NCBI GenBank assembly: GCA_033807775.1
Contig: CM066317.1
Coordinates: 7,833,870-7,897,869, forward strand
Direction: 5' to 3'
DNA: 64,000 nt
Source of the DNA: Saussurea involucrata
Lineage: Eukaryota > Streptophyta > Magnoliopsida > Asterales > Asteraceae
The notes beneath the pieces were generated by a model. It made no database searches. It was not told the origin of the DNA and was given only the letters and a program-made list of their open reading frames with translations. Numbering within the stretch: position 1 is the first letter of the stretch; each line of letters starts with the position of its first letter. Below are positions 12,361 through 23,585 of this stretch, in pieces. The position numbers and the translations under genes were made by a program.

Positions 12361-15300
12361 CTATTTCTTGGAAGTTTGTCGGCGCTTGATCTCATCTAAC
12401 ACATTTCGGTAGAAAGGTTGAGCTTCGGTGATGTAGGGAAAAAGATTGGAGATACCTTCAAGGAACAAAGTATCGGCGATGGAGATTTGTGCAAATCTGA
12501 AAAAGGCCCGATGACCAAAACCATCATTGAAGAATAACCCTGGAATCGGTGAGAGGCACAAAGTCGTAGTGGGATAAGACACAGATGTAGGGATGGACAA
12601 ATTTAGGTTGCTTATGTTTGGAATTTTCCCTTCAGTTGCCATTTCCTTGAACACCTTGTCGATAGGATTCTTGACTTTGGGAAGAATGATTTCTTCTTTC
12701 ATTGATTGAAGTTTTGATCTTTCATCGGTGGAAAGAGTGATGTTGTGTTTTCTTTTAATTTCTTTCATCTTTTTCATCAGACCATCAATGTATTTGACAA
12801 AGATGTCTTTCTTTGGGTTTGCACTTCTGACCAAGTGTCGAGAGATCTCATACCATTCGGGGAGACCGAAATGTTTGAGGTGAACATCTCTCACACTTTT
12901 CATTGAGCCATCTTCTCTATCGATGATCAGCCTGATATCCTTTGGGTTGGATCTAGAGGTAGCAATTTTGACGTTTGAGATCGAGGAGCTGTTGATTCGG
13001 TGGTACATGGTCTTTTTGTACCAATTGATCTCTTCATTTCTTTCTTTTTCTATTTCACTTAGCACCGATTTTTGGGTCGAAAGTGCATTGGCAGACTTGA
13101 CTTTGAGGGCCTCTTTTTTTGCAACTTCTAAAGAGAGAGCCTTGGAATCATCTAAGGCTTTCTGAGCTGATCTGGCTTCCTCGATCTCCTGAGGAGTCAA
13201 GCCAAGGTTGGATTCCTGAGATTGTTGAGAAGGAGGTTTTAGCTTCAAGGTTTGTGCATCGGCAGGTCGAGTTCCATATTTTGCCAATTCTTTGCTTTTC
13301 TTTTCTTCTTCGGCCAACTGTTCAGCTGTGAGAGTTTCTTTACCTTTGTCTTTGGACTTTTGCTCCCCCTTAGCAGATGCATGGATTTTCTCCCCCTCAA
13401 CAGCTGCATGTGTGATTTCCACCGATGGTGATTTCGGTGGAGTGAAGATAACATCGATGGTACCTGTATGTTTCGGAGGAGAGGGTTTCGGTGAAGGCAT
13501 GTTGCTGATAGTTCTTTTAATGGAGGGCAATTTTGAATGATCTGTAGATTTCTCTCCCTCAGCAGCAGCCAGAATCTTAAAACCCAACTGAGTGAACACG
13601 CTGTCAAACTTGGAGTGGAGATGAGCCAAACTCCGAGTGGTGTCATCGGAGATCAGTGTAAAGTCACCCAAGTCCATTTCCCATTGGGCTTTCTCCTGCA
13701 TGTCGTCAGATTTGGTGTGAAGAGAGTTGAGAGAATTGACTATGCTTTGTTTAAGATCTTGATGAGACTTGGCTTCTTGAATGAGTCTCAGGAGTTCAGT
13801 ATCCTTGACGAGAAAGGATGCCTTGAAGGTACCAAACGATGTAGCAAGATCCACATGAGAATTTGTTAAGGATTCCACCTTTGAAGATAAGGAAACAATG
13901 GAATTCTGGACAGGCTGAAGAGCAGCTGCAAGAGCATCGACGAGTATCTGCGGCAGTTGAGACTCGATCACGGAGATTCTTGAGTTTACCTGTGTAGTTA
14001 TTGAAAGAGTTGATTCCTTGAGGGATTCAAGCTTAGTGCTGACGAGCCCACATTGATGAGCACATTCCCGAATATCATCTTGGAGTTCAGGGCGTGGCTT
14101 AGAACTTGAAGAGGTAACACCACCGAATTCCGGGAGACGGAATGGTAGTCGTAGTCGATCTTCTTCGGGAGTGTTAGTGGAGAGAAAATTCGACAACACA
14201 TTGGGATATAGTATTTTTGGTGGAGAGGGGTTTCGGTGAGGAGAAGCCTCACGTAACGGTGTGGGTGAACGTCGGTGTGTGTGTTCTTTCGGTGGAGATG
14301 GAGATCGTCGGGGTGTGGGTTCTTTTGGTGGGGTTGGAGATCTTTGGGGCGTAACTTGCTTTGGGGACTCGGTGGGGTTTTCTTCGGTGGAAGGGATGGT
14401 CCGGGGAGAACCAGTGTCACCCAAAAGAAAATCAAAGAAGTCATGTGGGAGGGGGGATTCTGTGGGGGGGAACCCTGATCGGGTTGTGAGATGTCATCGA
14501 TCATAAACTGATCGGGTGAAAGGCTGTGTAGTGAAAAATCAGAGCCTTCGAGGGGAGAGACCCCGAAGTCATCTCCTCCACCCAAAGAAGTGCGTGGGGA
14601 GGTAAAGTGTGGTTCCTCCAAATGTACAACCGAGGTCTGTGGAGAGACAATGGAGGAGTCGGTGGGGTTAATAACGGATTCCCTTGGCCCGGAGGGTTGA
14701 AGTTCAACAACTGGCGATTTTTGAGAATCGTCAGTTGGCTTAGTCGGTGGGGCCGAAAGCTTTCGAGACCTCTTTAAAGGAGATCTCAAAGGGGATGATG
14801 AGTGCCTCCGCTTGTGAGAAGGGATGTGAACCGGGGAAGCCTCCGAGGGATCTCTTGGTGGCGTGGTTCGAGAAGCGGGTGCGGAGGTGTCGGTGGCCTT
14901 ACGTTGTTTCTTTTGAGTGCCACCCGACTTAACTCGGGAACGGGGAGAAGGGACCACTACATTTGGAGTGATTTCGGGAATTTTCGGGTGTTGAAATCCG
15001 GGGATTTCCGCATCACCCTAATGTAGATCGGGAGAGAGAGCAAAAGTGATCATACCTTGTCTTAACGGGCGATCGGTGGCGAGAGGTCCAACATTGAGAG
15101 TTTTGACCCCGACTATTGGAGAAGTCCAATCAAAAGAAAATCGGGGAGAAGGAGATTTTCGGTCGACCTCCAAAGCCTTTCCAAGCTTGTGCTGAATGAT
15201 CATGGAGATGAAGCGCGGGTAGGCACGTAACACTTCTTGGGGTGCTTAATCACTTCAGTGAGTTCAGTGAAGAAGTATTGCGCAAAGTCCACATGTCTTT

Positions 15301-15861
15301 GGAAGATTAGAGCATGAACTAGCTTAGTGATGTAGGATGGAGATTGATCGTGCCCACTTGTCTTTCTAGAGAGACAATGGATCACATGGGCAAAGAAGAA
15401 ATTCCATACTCCTCCCATTTTGCCACGAAGAAGAGTACCAGGGCCTTTGGAGCCTTTGGAAGAATCGTCGATCACATAGCAGTCGTCCGAATAACTTCTT
15501 CATGTAAGTTATCTACATACATGTCATCATAGGCGGTAAAGGCCTCAATCTTGAGGGCTAGACGAACATCATCGACCCCAAAGGTAAGGTCGTGATCACC
15601 TTCTTCTTCAGTGAGGATTGAGGCGTGGATAGCTTCGTTCGAGGGGTCGTACACACATGTTAACCAAAATTTACCAATGAGCATTTTGCTCATCTTTGGG
15701 TTGCAGGTAAAAGCATGAAGGAGAGGAGACCAAGTGAGAAATTTAGCCACAGTAGAGAACTCGGGATGAGACGGGTCAGCTTCGAAGCGCGCGACGTGAT
15801 TGCATGAGTTAAACTTGAGGTCCTCAAAGCACGTAGGGATTGCATTCTTGGAGGATGCCAT
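12361..15861 (-). pseudogene. Sirevirus third (env-like) reading frame, broken
   Basis: The frame opens at ATG 15861 with MASSKNAIPTCFEDLKF. It is broken by frame changes near 15475 and 15225, an in-frame stop near 15020, and another frame change near 14400. The largest remaining piece, 12361-14424 (687 codons), starts with Pro/Ser/Arg repeats of the type RRSPTPPKE. A probable coiled coil follows (Leu/Ser-rich heptads around residues 120-200) and then a Lys/Glu-rich tail. Position after pol and coiled-coil content match the optional env-like gene of Sireviruses. No transmembrane segment is obvious. Its function in the family is unknown. It lies about 800 bp beyond the pol stop. Confidence 0.7.
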
Positions 15862-16099
15862 GGAGAACAGGATTGTGAAGGAGAAGAAGAAGGGTGAAGT
15901 TTAGGGTTTTGTTGCAGGTTTCGTAAAAGTGTAAAGAATGAATGAAGGAGATGGGTTTTATAGGAGGAAGAAATAGGGTTAGGGATTCAAAAAAGGAGAG
16001 GGAACGGTTAAATAAAAAAAATATTAAAAAAAATAATGATGAGGGATTTGGGGATGTGTGGTCAAAAACGGCGAGGAATGGGAAGGGTCATCCATCACC

Positions 16100-16650
16100 C
16101 TGACAATTAGGGATTGTTTTAGGCTCATGGTTGCATAGGGAATCGTACCGGATAATCTTGAAAAAATTCGGTAGATAATTCGGTGGAACATTACTCACCG
16201 ACGATATATAATCAAGAGACATCGGTGGTAGAAATCTTACCGATGAATGTCAATGTAGATCGGTGTGAATGTCGGTGGAGAGATGAGAAACCAAACGTCG
16301 GAGGAGATTACCGAATAGGATTTCGGTGTTGAGCGGGGCCACCGATGAAGATGTTCTACCGAAAAAGAATTTAGAGAGAATCGGTGTAATCTCGAGAATC
16401 GGTGTAACACATAGCCACCGATGGGGAAATTCAAGAGGTGTCGGTGGAAGAAACCTCACCGATGAAGGAGAATTACCACGGAGATCGGTGACATCGGTGG
16501 AGAGGAGGTTGATCACCGATGATTCAGGTGAATTTCGGTGAATAGCAAAGTCACCGATGAAGATTGACCTAGAAAGTTTTTGTTGGTGAAGAGGCTGATC
16601 ACCGAAAGCATTTAACACCGAAGGACATTTCCACCGAAAAGGCAAATCCC
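16100..16650. repeat. CACCGA/TCGGTG-dense spacer between pol and third frame
   Basis: In about 500 bp I count roughly 16 TCGGTG and 11 CACCGA hexamers in both orientations, spaced irregularly at 10-40 bp. No frame is supported. The arrangement looks like a dispersed array of the same half-sites that build the LTR hairpins. Confidence 0.75.
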
Positions 16651-16670
16651 ATTTTTTTTGAAGTCACCTG

Positions 16671-19600
16671 TTAAAGGTTGCACATTCCAAGTTCACTTAT
16701 CAGAACATTGAACCTGGCTTCATCCAAGGGTTTGGTGAACAAGTCTGCAAGCTGAAGATCTGTAGGAATGAAGTGCATCTCAATGTCACCTTTGGAAATG
16801 TGGTCCCTGATGAAATGATATCTGATGTCTATGTGCTTTGATCTTGAGTGCAAGACAGGATTATTTGCAATGGCAATTGCACTAGAGTTATCACATAGAA
16901 TGGGAACTTTTGAGTAGTTTTGATTGTAGTCCTTCAACTGATTTTTCATCCACGGGATCTGAGCATAGAAGCTTCCAGCAGCTACATATTCAGCCTCAGC
17001 AGTAGAAGTTGACACAGAGTTTTGTTTCTTGCTAGACCAACTTACTATTTTGCCACCCAGAAGTTGGCAGCTACCTGTGGTACTTTTTCTATCCATCTTG
17101 GAACCTGCATAATCGGAATCTGAGTACCCAATTAGTTCAAAGCATGAGTCTTTGGGATACCAAAGACCCAGGTGCATGGTACCTTTTAGATACCTGAAAA
17201 TCCGTTTAACTGCATCCAAATGAGATTTCTTTGGATTGGCTTGATAACGGGCACAAAGACAGGTAGCAAACATAATATCCGGTCTGCTAGCAGTTAAGTA
17301 AAGGAGAGAACCAATCATACCCCGATAATGGGTAACATCCACAGATTCACCATTTAAATCAGCATCAAGTTTCAAAGGTGGTGCCATGGGAGTTTTCATA
17401 GGAGAGCTGTCCAAAAAGTTGAATTTCTTCAGAAGGTCACAAATATATTTACTTTGATTTATAAAAATTCCTTCTGAAGATTGTTTGACCTGAAGGCCCA
17501 AAAAGAAAGTAAGCTCTCCCATCATGCTCATCTCATATTCACTCATCATGAGAGAGGCAAACTCATCACAAAGTGATTCATCAGTGGCACCAAAGATGAT
17601 GTCATCCACATAGATTTGAACAAGGATAAGATTACCTGAGGTGTGCTTGAGAAACAGAGTGTTGTCAATAGTACCTCTAGAGTATCCATTTTTCAAGAGA
17701 AAGATAGCAAGTGTGTCATACCAAGCACGTGGAGCTTGTTTGAGTCCATATAGAGCTTTGTCAAGTCTGTACACATAGTCTGGATGAGCTGGGTCTTCAA
17801 AGCTAGGTGGCTGTTTCACATAGACTTTCTCTGCAAGATCCCCATTGAGGAAAGCACTTTTGACATCCATCTGAAAGACCCTAAAATTTCGGTGGGCAGC
17901 ATGAGCTAAGAAAATTCTTATGGCTTCAAGTCTTGCAACAGGGGCAAAAGTTTCATCATAATCAATGCCTTCTTCCTGTCGGTATCCTTGAGCAACCAAT
18001 CTGGCCTTATTTCTGATAACTGTACCATCTTCATCCATCTTGTTCCTGAATATCCATTTGGTTCCAATGATTGTTTTCATTCGGGATCTAGGAACCAATC
18101 TCCAAACTTTGTTTCTCTGAAATTGAGAAAGCTCTTCTTGCATGGCATTGATCCAACAAGGATCTGCAAGAGCTTCATCAATCTTCTTGGGTTCAATAAG
18201 AGAGAGAAAGTTCACATAGAGACAAATTTTTCTAACTCCTCTGCGAGTTTGGACACCTACGTGTTGATCACCAATGATTTGATCTATTGGGTGATCTTTG
18301 GTCCATTTTGTGGCAGGAGGTAGAGGTAGTGGAACATTTTGTGTGGAAGAAAACGGTGGAGTGGGATCAGAGGATCGGTGGAAAGCAGTATTATCGGTAT
18401 ATGGTATGGGATCGGTGGAGGGTATGGGATCGGTGGAACAATGCATAGTGGCAGTAGGATTTAAGTCGGTGGGAGAGGGAATATCGGTGGAAGGATGCAC
18501 AATGGAAGATGACCCAACTTGGTTATTTGATGGGTTTAAAGGAATGAAAGAAGCGTTGGTGGAGTTAACTATGGGAGCATCACCTATGCATGAGGAAATC
18601 CACCTGTGCAATTCATCATCATCATTTGAAAGAGATGATGATCTTAGGTCATCAAATTTGACATGGATAGACTCATCAATGCATTTTCTCCTGAGATTGA
18701 CCACACGATATGCTTTGGAGGATAATGAGTATCCAACAAAGATACCTTCATCAGCTTTGGGATCAAACTTCCCAAGATTGTCACGATCATTTAGAATAAA
18801 GCACACACAGCCAAAAACATGAAGAAAGCCAATATTTGGTTTTCTGCCATGGAAAACTTCATATGGGGTCTTATCATGTCTTTTGGAAATCACAGACCTA
18901 TTTTGGGTAAAGCAAGCAGTATTAACAGCTTCAGCCCAAAAATAGGTGGGAAGATTTGATTCACTTAGCATAGATCTAGCAGCCTCATATAGAGTTCTGT
19001 TTTTCCTTTCCACCACACCATTTTGCTGAGGAGTTCTGACAGCAGAGAAATTTTGAGAAATTCCTTTCTCATTAAAGAAGTCTTCAAGAGCACTGTTTCT
19101 GAATTCAGTACCATTGTCACTTCTCACCGATCTTACAAGCTGCCCATTTAGAACTTCATTTTTCTTCACAAAGTTGATGATATCTTCAGTTGCATCACTT
19201 TTATACCTGAGAAAAAATACCCAAGTGTATCTAGTAAATTCATCAACAATAACAAGAATGTACCTTTTGCCACCAAGACTAGGAGTGCTGACTGGTCCAC
19301 ATAGATCCATGTGTAACATCTGAAGAGGAAGAGTGATGGAGGAACATTGCTTGGTCTTGAAAGATGTTTTGGTGAGCTTCCCTTTTTCACATGCATCACA
19401 CAGCTTTTCTTTGACAAAATTCAACTTTGGCATGCCAGTCACCAGTTCTTTGTTTGAGATTTTATAGAGTGTTTTGAAGTTCAAATGAGATAGACGTCTA
19501 TGCCACAGCCAGTTCCTTTTGGCTGTGTCATCTGACACAAAGCAGACATTGGATGAATTGTTACTTAGTCCCATATCAATGATGTAGACATTTTCCATCC

Positions 19601-19931
19601 TTTTTCTAGATAACACCACATTGAAGTTCTTGTCCACAACAGTATAGATACAAAGTTCAAATATAACTTTATATCCAAGATCACACAGTTGGCTAATGCT
19701 GAGAAGATTATGCATGAGACCTTCAACAAGTGTCACTTTGTTGAAAGTGACAGAACCATTAGTGAGAGTTCCATATCCTTTGGTGTAACCTTTAGAGTTG
19801 TCAGCAAAAGTTACAGATGGACCTTTTCCAGACACATAGTTGATGAGAAGAGATTTATTCCCCGTCATGTGGCGTGAGCACCCACTATCCAGATACCAAA
19901 TTTGATGGTGCTCAAAATCTTGCATGCACAC
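16671..19931 (-). CDS. pol: Sirevirus pol polyprotein, open for 1086 codons
   Basis: Domains in order: aspartic protease with DSG (Asp about residue 16); a GAG-pre-integrase zinc module (WHRRLSHLNF to CDACEKGK, about 143-185); integrase with D209, D272 and E308; a variable linker (about 460-540) rich in STD and PTD; copia RT with YVDD at 774-777; and RNase H with SDSDYAG near residue 940. The frame has no stop. It is offset by one base from the upstream gag frame, whose stop overlaps the pol start region at about 19937. This could be a simple indel or a recoding site. The linker's Ser-Thr-Asp repeats are encoded by CACCGA motifs, unusual inside a coding region. Confidence 0.93.
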   Translation of the reverse strand: MCMQDFEHHQIWYLDSGCSRHMTGNKSLLINYVSGKGPSVTFADNSKGYTKGYGTLTNGSVTFNKVTLVEGLMHNLLSISQLCDLGYKVIFELCIYTVVDKNFNVVLSRKRMENVYIIDMGLSNNSSNVCFVSDDTAKRNWLWHRRLSHLNFKTLYKISNKELVTGMPKLNFVKEKLCDACEKGKLTKTSFKTKQCSSITLPLQMLHMDLCGPVSTPSLGGKRYILVIVDEFTRYTWVFFLRYKSDATEDIINFVKKNEVLNGQLVRSVRSDNGTEFRNSALEDFFNEKGISQNFSAVRTPQQNGVVERKNRTLYEAARSMLSESNLPTYFWAEAVNTACFTQNRSVISKRHDKTPYEVFHGRKPNIGFLHVFGCVCFILNDRDNLGKFDPKADEGIFVGYSLSSKAYRVVNLRRKCIDESIHVKFDDLRSSSLSNDDDELHRWISSCIGDAPIVNSTNASFIPLNPSNNQVGSSSIVHPSTDIPSPTDLNPTATMHCSTDPIPSTDPIPYTDNTAFHRSSDPTPPFSSTQNVPLPLPPATKWTKDHPIDQIIGDQHVGVQTRRGVRKICLYVNFLSLIEPKKIDEALADPCWINAMQEELSQFQRNKVWRLVPRSRMKTIIGTKWIFRNKMDEDGTVIRNKARLVAQGYRQEEGIDYDETFAPVARLEAIRIFLAHAAHRNFRVFQMDVKSAFLNGDLAEKVYVKQPPSFEDPAHPDYVYRLDKALYGLKQAPRAWYDTLAIFLLKNGYSRGTIDNTLFLKHTSGNLILVQIYVDDIIFGATDESLCDEFASLMMSEYEMSMMGELTFFLGLQVKQSSEGIFINQSKYICDLLKKFNFLDSSPMKTPMAPPLKLDADLNGESVDVTHYRGMIGSLLYLTASRPDIMFATCLCARYQANPKKSHLDAVKRIFRYLKGTMHLGLWYPKDSCFELIGYSDSDYAGSKMDRKSTTGSCQLLGGKIVSWSSKKQNSVSTSTAEAEYVAAGSFYAQIPWMKNQLKDYNQNYSKVPILCDNSSAIAIANNPVLHSRSKHIDIRYHFIRDHISKGDIEMHFIPTDLQLADLFTKPLDEARFNVLISELGMCNL

Positions 19932-19936
19932 ACAGA

Positions 19937-22522
19937 TTAGTTCTTAGGTACCCATTTGGTGGTGGGTCCTTTTGGGTTAGAAGAGGAAGAGTCCTTGGGT
20001 TTGATTCTTTCAATTCTATCCTTTGGACAATTCTTTGCAAGATGAAAAGTGTCACCACAGTTATAACACTTTCTGTAAACAAAAATCTTTTTGGGTTTTT
20101 GCAATTCTTCTTTTCCTTTTCTCATGACATTAACTTGAACGTTTTTAGGACCAAAGGAAGAGGAGTGAGAGGGAAATCTTAAAGTCCCATCACTTGAGGT
20201 GGAGGCAAACTTGGAAAAATCTCTTGAAGAATTTTTGAAATGATTTTTTCTAAGCTCCACCGATTTCCCCTTTGAGTTTGTAAGTCTCACAGATCTGGGA
20301 AGAAAATCGGTGGGAGAATTACATATCGGTGGAGAATTCACTTCGGTGGAATTGGATTTAACTCTTTTGACAGACGTTGATTTTAAAAGATTAGACGGAG
20401 GGACATATTCATCAATAGCTAAATCTGTTAAAAGATCATGGATGGGTTTTGAAATATCTTTGGAGTCCTCTTTTTCCATGTTTTGAACAGACAAAGAATC
20501 TTTAGCTTTTATAAACATTCCAAACTTTAAAGCTTCACTTAGATCTAAAGAGTTTAAAGAAAAAGAGTCGAAAGAACTTGATTCTGAAGTATCATCCCAT
20601 ACACTAGAGGTAGGCTCTAGAGTTTGAGAAGAGGCGTCAGAGATGATATTTCCATAGCCTAAGCCAAATTTATTGTTAACAGAAATTTGATCTTTAAAGA
20701 TTTGCTCAATAATTTTTAAAGAGCTTGTCCATTTCTGAATCGTCTCTTATTCTCTTTTTAGTTTCTTAAAAAGTTTGTTTTTCTCTTTTGAAATCACATG
20801 ACTTATGGTTTTCAAGTCTTCAAGCTCAGCTTTGATTTCTTCAAAATTTTCAAGTTTAGACAAGCATATTTCAAGTTGAGATGTGAGATTTTTGACTAGA
20901 TCAGATTTTCTTTTCTTGCCATCCTTCATTGAGTAAAAATCTTTAGTTAAGGATTCATAAGCATTAATCTTTTCAATGTCAGTCATATCATTAAAGGGAT
21001 GTACCTGATAGTATGATGTCGAGCACCCAGTTGACACCAAAGCCATTGGAGAGGTCGCTTTTTCAGAATCTTCCACATCTTCTGAGATGGCCATGAAGCA
21101 CTTGTTGGGAGAGTTGTCACTGTCAGAAGTCTCTTCTTCCCAATCATGTATTTCGGCCATGAGACCCTTTCCTTTCTTAAGGAGACCTTCATTTCTTTCC
21201 TTTTCTTTCTTGTATTTGGCTTTGTACTTCTCAGCTCTTTCTTGAAGATCTTGGGAAGAGGATTGGTTATCTTTCTTGGCAAGATTTGATTTGAAAGAGT
21301 TATTTTTGGATTTTTCATACTTGGAAGAGAACTTGTCAGACGATGAATTTCTAGAGTTCATCACACGCTTACTTCTACACTCAGCTGCAAAATGTCCTTT
21401 CTTTCCACAATTAAAACATTCCTCATTTGTTTTATCAGTTGAGGAAGCTTTTGTAGAGGAGAAGGGTTTTCTGAAAGATTTGGATTTGTTCGAAAAACAA
21501 TATTTGTTTTTAAAACCAGCTAACATGGCTAATTCATCAGACAACCTTTTGACAGACATTTCTTCACCTTCATCATCGGCATCACTTAGATATGCCTCCG
21601 ATTGGTGAGAAGAGTTGCTTTGGCTTTCATTTTCAGAATCTGATGACGGATAGGTGATGCATGGAATACTTTGAGATTTCTTGGAATCTTCACTAACAAA
21701 AGCAATAGAAGTGCCCTTTATATCTTTGATGAAAGATTTCCTTTGAAACTTGGTTTGTTCAAAGTTAAAGAGAGTTCCATATAAAACAGTTAAAGGCATG
21801 TACTCAAGGTCCTTGGAAGTTTTGATACAAGTACACATGTTTTCCCAAAAGTCTGGGAGACAATCCATGAACTTGTTTAAAACTTCCTCATTATCATAGA
21901 CTCTGCCTAGTAACTTCAGATCATTCAGAAGAGAGTTAAAACGATTATAATAGCTAGGAAGAGATTCACCTTTTTCATGAGTGAAGAGTTCATACTTTCT
22001 TATGAGAGAAATCTTTTTGCATTTCTTCACTTCCTCTGTACCTTCGTACAGGACACATAGAGTGGTCCACATCTCTTTAGCAGTTTCAAAGTTAACTAGA
22101 GAATGATAGACTTCATCAGGAAGTGAGAGGGCAATGATTGCTCTAAGCTTTGAATCAAGAGTAACAAGACGTTTTTCTTCATCAGTATATTTCTTTGGAT
22201 TTTTTAGAATATAACGTCTAGTACCTTTAGCTTTCTCTTTGTCGGAAGGCTCAGAATCATCGGAGTCACTAGAGACTTCCTTTTCAGCGGTTTCCTTACC
22301 AGACCTCTGTGTTTCATAGCGAGCCCAGACTCTAGGGATAATGGGTCCCTCTTTGAGAATGGTTGGATATCTAGTATTCACTCCTTCCATGAATAGCATC
22401 ATACAGCTTTTCTAAAGAGAAAAGTTATTAGAGTTAAACTTAGGAGGTTTGGTGATGGAACCATTCTCAGCAAAGTTGTTTTGAGAAGACTTTTCAACAG
22501 TTGAAGATGATGAGGCAGCCAT
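19937..22522 (-). pseudogene. gag: Sirevirus gag with two in-frame stops
   Basis: The ATG at 22522 begins MAASSSSTVEKSS. A TAG at 22412-22414 (codon 37) and a TAA at 20747-20749 interrupt an otherwise continuous frame that ends at 19937. The body contains the copia-type gag domain (about 22350-21700), a CCHC zinc knuckle CFNCGKKGHFAAEC near 21400, a coiled-coil Lys/Glu-rich region, and a second knuckle CYNCGDTFHLAKNC near 20050. The downstream open pieces are 20747-22402 and 19937-20518. The protein would form the nucleocapsid; as it stands no full-length product is expected. The linker at about 20260-20350 again holds several TCGGTGG motifs. Confidence 0.85.
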
Positions 22523-22551
22523 CGCAGATCAAGTTTATGAGTTAAACTTTT

Positions 22552-22566
22552 CTACTCTAATACCAC
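22552..22566 (-). other. Sirevirus primer-binding site
   Basis: The minus strand reads GTGGTATTAGAGTAG next to the 5' LTR, a variant of the initiator tRNA-Met complement. It sets the element's direction. Confidence 0.7.
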
Positions 22567-22567
22567 T

Positions 22568-23580
22568 TGTTAGTCCCAGATGGCTATAACAAGTATTGTA
22601 GAAGGGGGGGGGGGGTTTGAATACAATACTTAAAATTTTCACAATTTTAATTCTATTATTGAAAATCTTTCAACAAGAATTACACATAGAAAACTTAAGA
22701 CTGTTGCGGAAAAGAACAGATAAACTATTCTAACAATCTTACACAAAGTATACTAACAAAACAACTAAGAACACTTAGAACAAAGCTATAAAGTTTAGAA
22801 GCAATATGGAGATTTCTTGCACTGAGAGAGATGTCCAGAAAGCGTGGTTTGCATGGAGCCTTCTACTTCCTTTTATAGTGAAGATACAAGTACTATGCAT
22901 TAAATGCTCAGGACACTTGTCATAAGGAGATTGGGTGGAAGGTGTAGTACTCTGAAAAGTTGATGTTTCCAAATCACCTTTTTCCTTGGAACCAGGAAGT
23001 GTGCTCAGGCTGATTTAGACGTCATCTAAAAGTGGAGAGTACTAGGTTGACATTTTTACCAACCACTGGATTATTTCCAAACCTGGAGGATCTTCTTGAT
23101 GTGTTTTTCAAGACAATTTTATTGGTGAGGTTCAACCGATATAAAACTGTCATTGGTCTTCAAAAAATCATTTGCAAGAAAATCTAATTACACAAAGATC
23201 CCACCGAGATGAACATCCTTATCGGTGGGATGCATTTGGCCGATGTGTCAAGACACCATCGGAGGAGAGCAAGTCCACCGACGTGTGAGGACAACATCGG
23301 TGGTGAGCATGTCCACCGATGTGTGAAGATACCATCGGTGGTGAGGATGTCCACCGATGTGTGAAGACACAATTCGGTGGACATTGACTTGTATGAGTCT
23401 TAAGAAGTCTTCTTAATTCCGCAATGAGAAACTCTTCATGCTTGGTTTCGGTTGATCTTCGACTTCACCGAACAGTTGCTATCTTGTACAAGTCATTTCA
23501 AAGAACCATGCTAAAATATTCTAAGTATGATTTTAGGGAAAACATCGGTGAGTCAATTTCAAATCTTTGGTGACCCAACA
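22568..23580 (-). repeat. Sirevirus 5' LTR (1013 bp)
   Basis: Same length and ends as the 11039-12051 LTR, differing at few positions. It contains the 38-bp hairpin array at 23257-23370 and should hold the promoter of the element. Confidence 0.92.
23257..23370. repeat. Three 38-bp hairpin repeats, second LTR
   Basis: Units start at 23257, 23295 and 23333, identical in design to those at 11728-11841. Confidence 0.85.
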
Positions 23581-23585
23581 AAACA

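Larger units (their letters stand above)
11039..23580 (-). mobile_element. Sirevirus-type Ty1/copia retrotransposon (12,542 bp)
   Basis: It has two 1013-bp LTRs starting TGTTAGTCCC and ending ACCCAACA, with a 5-bp TSD AAACA at 11034-11038 and 23581-23585. The order on the minus strand is 5' LTR, PBS, gag, pol, a third env-like frame, PPT, 3' LTR. Copia order (integrase before RT), the large size, the third reading frame and the GGGGGAGATTG polypurine tract are together diagnostic of Sireviruses. LTR differences are few, so insertion is young. Gag and the third frame are broken while pol is open. The short motif CACCGA/TCGGTG is strongly enriched over the whole element. Confidence 0.93.

Noticed and set aside
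12923..14932. Plus-strand frames opposite the Sirevirus third gene
   Set aside because: They mirror the minus-strand coding sequence, lack recognisable domains and are explained as shadows.
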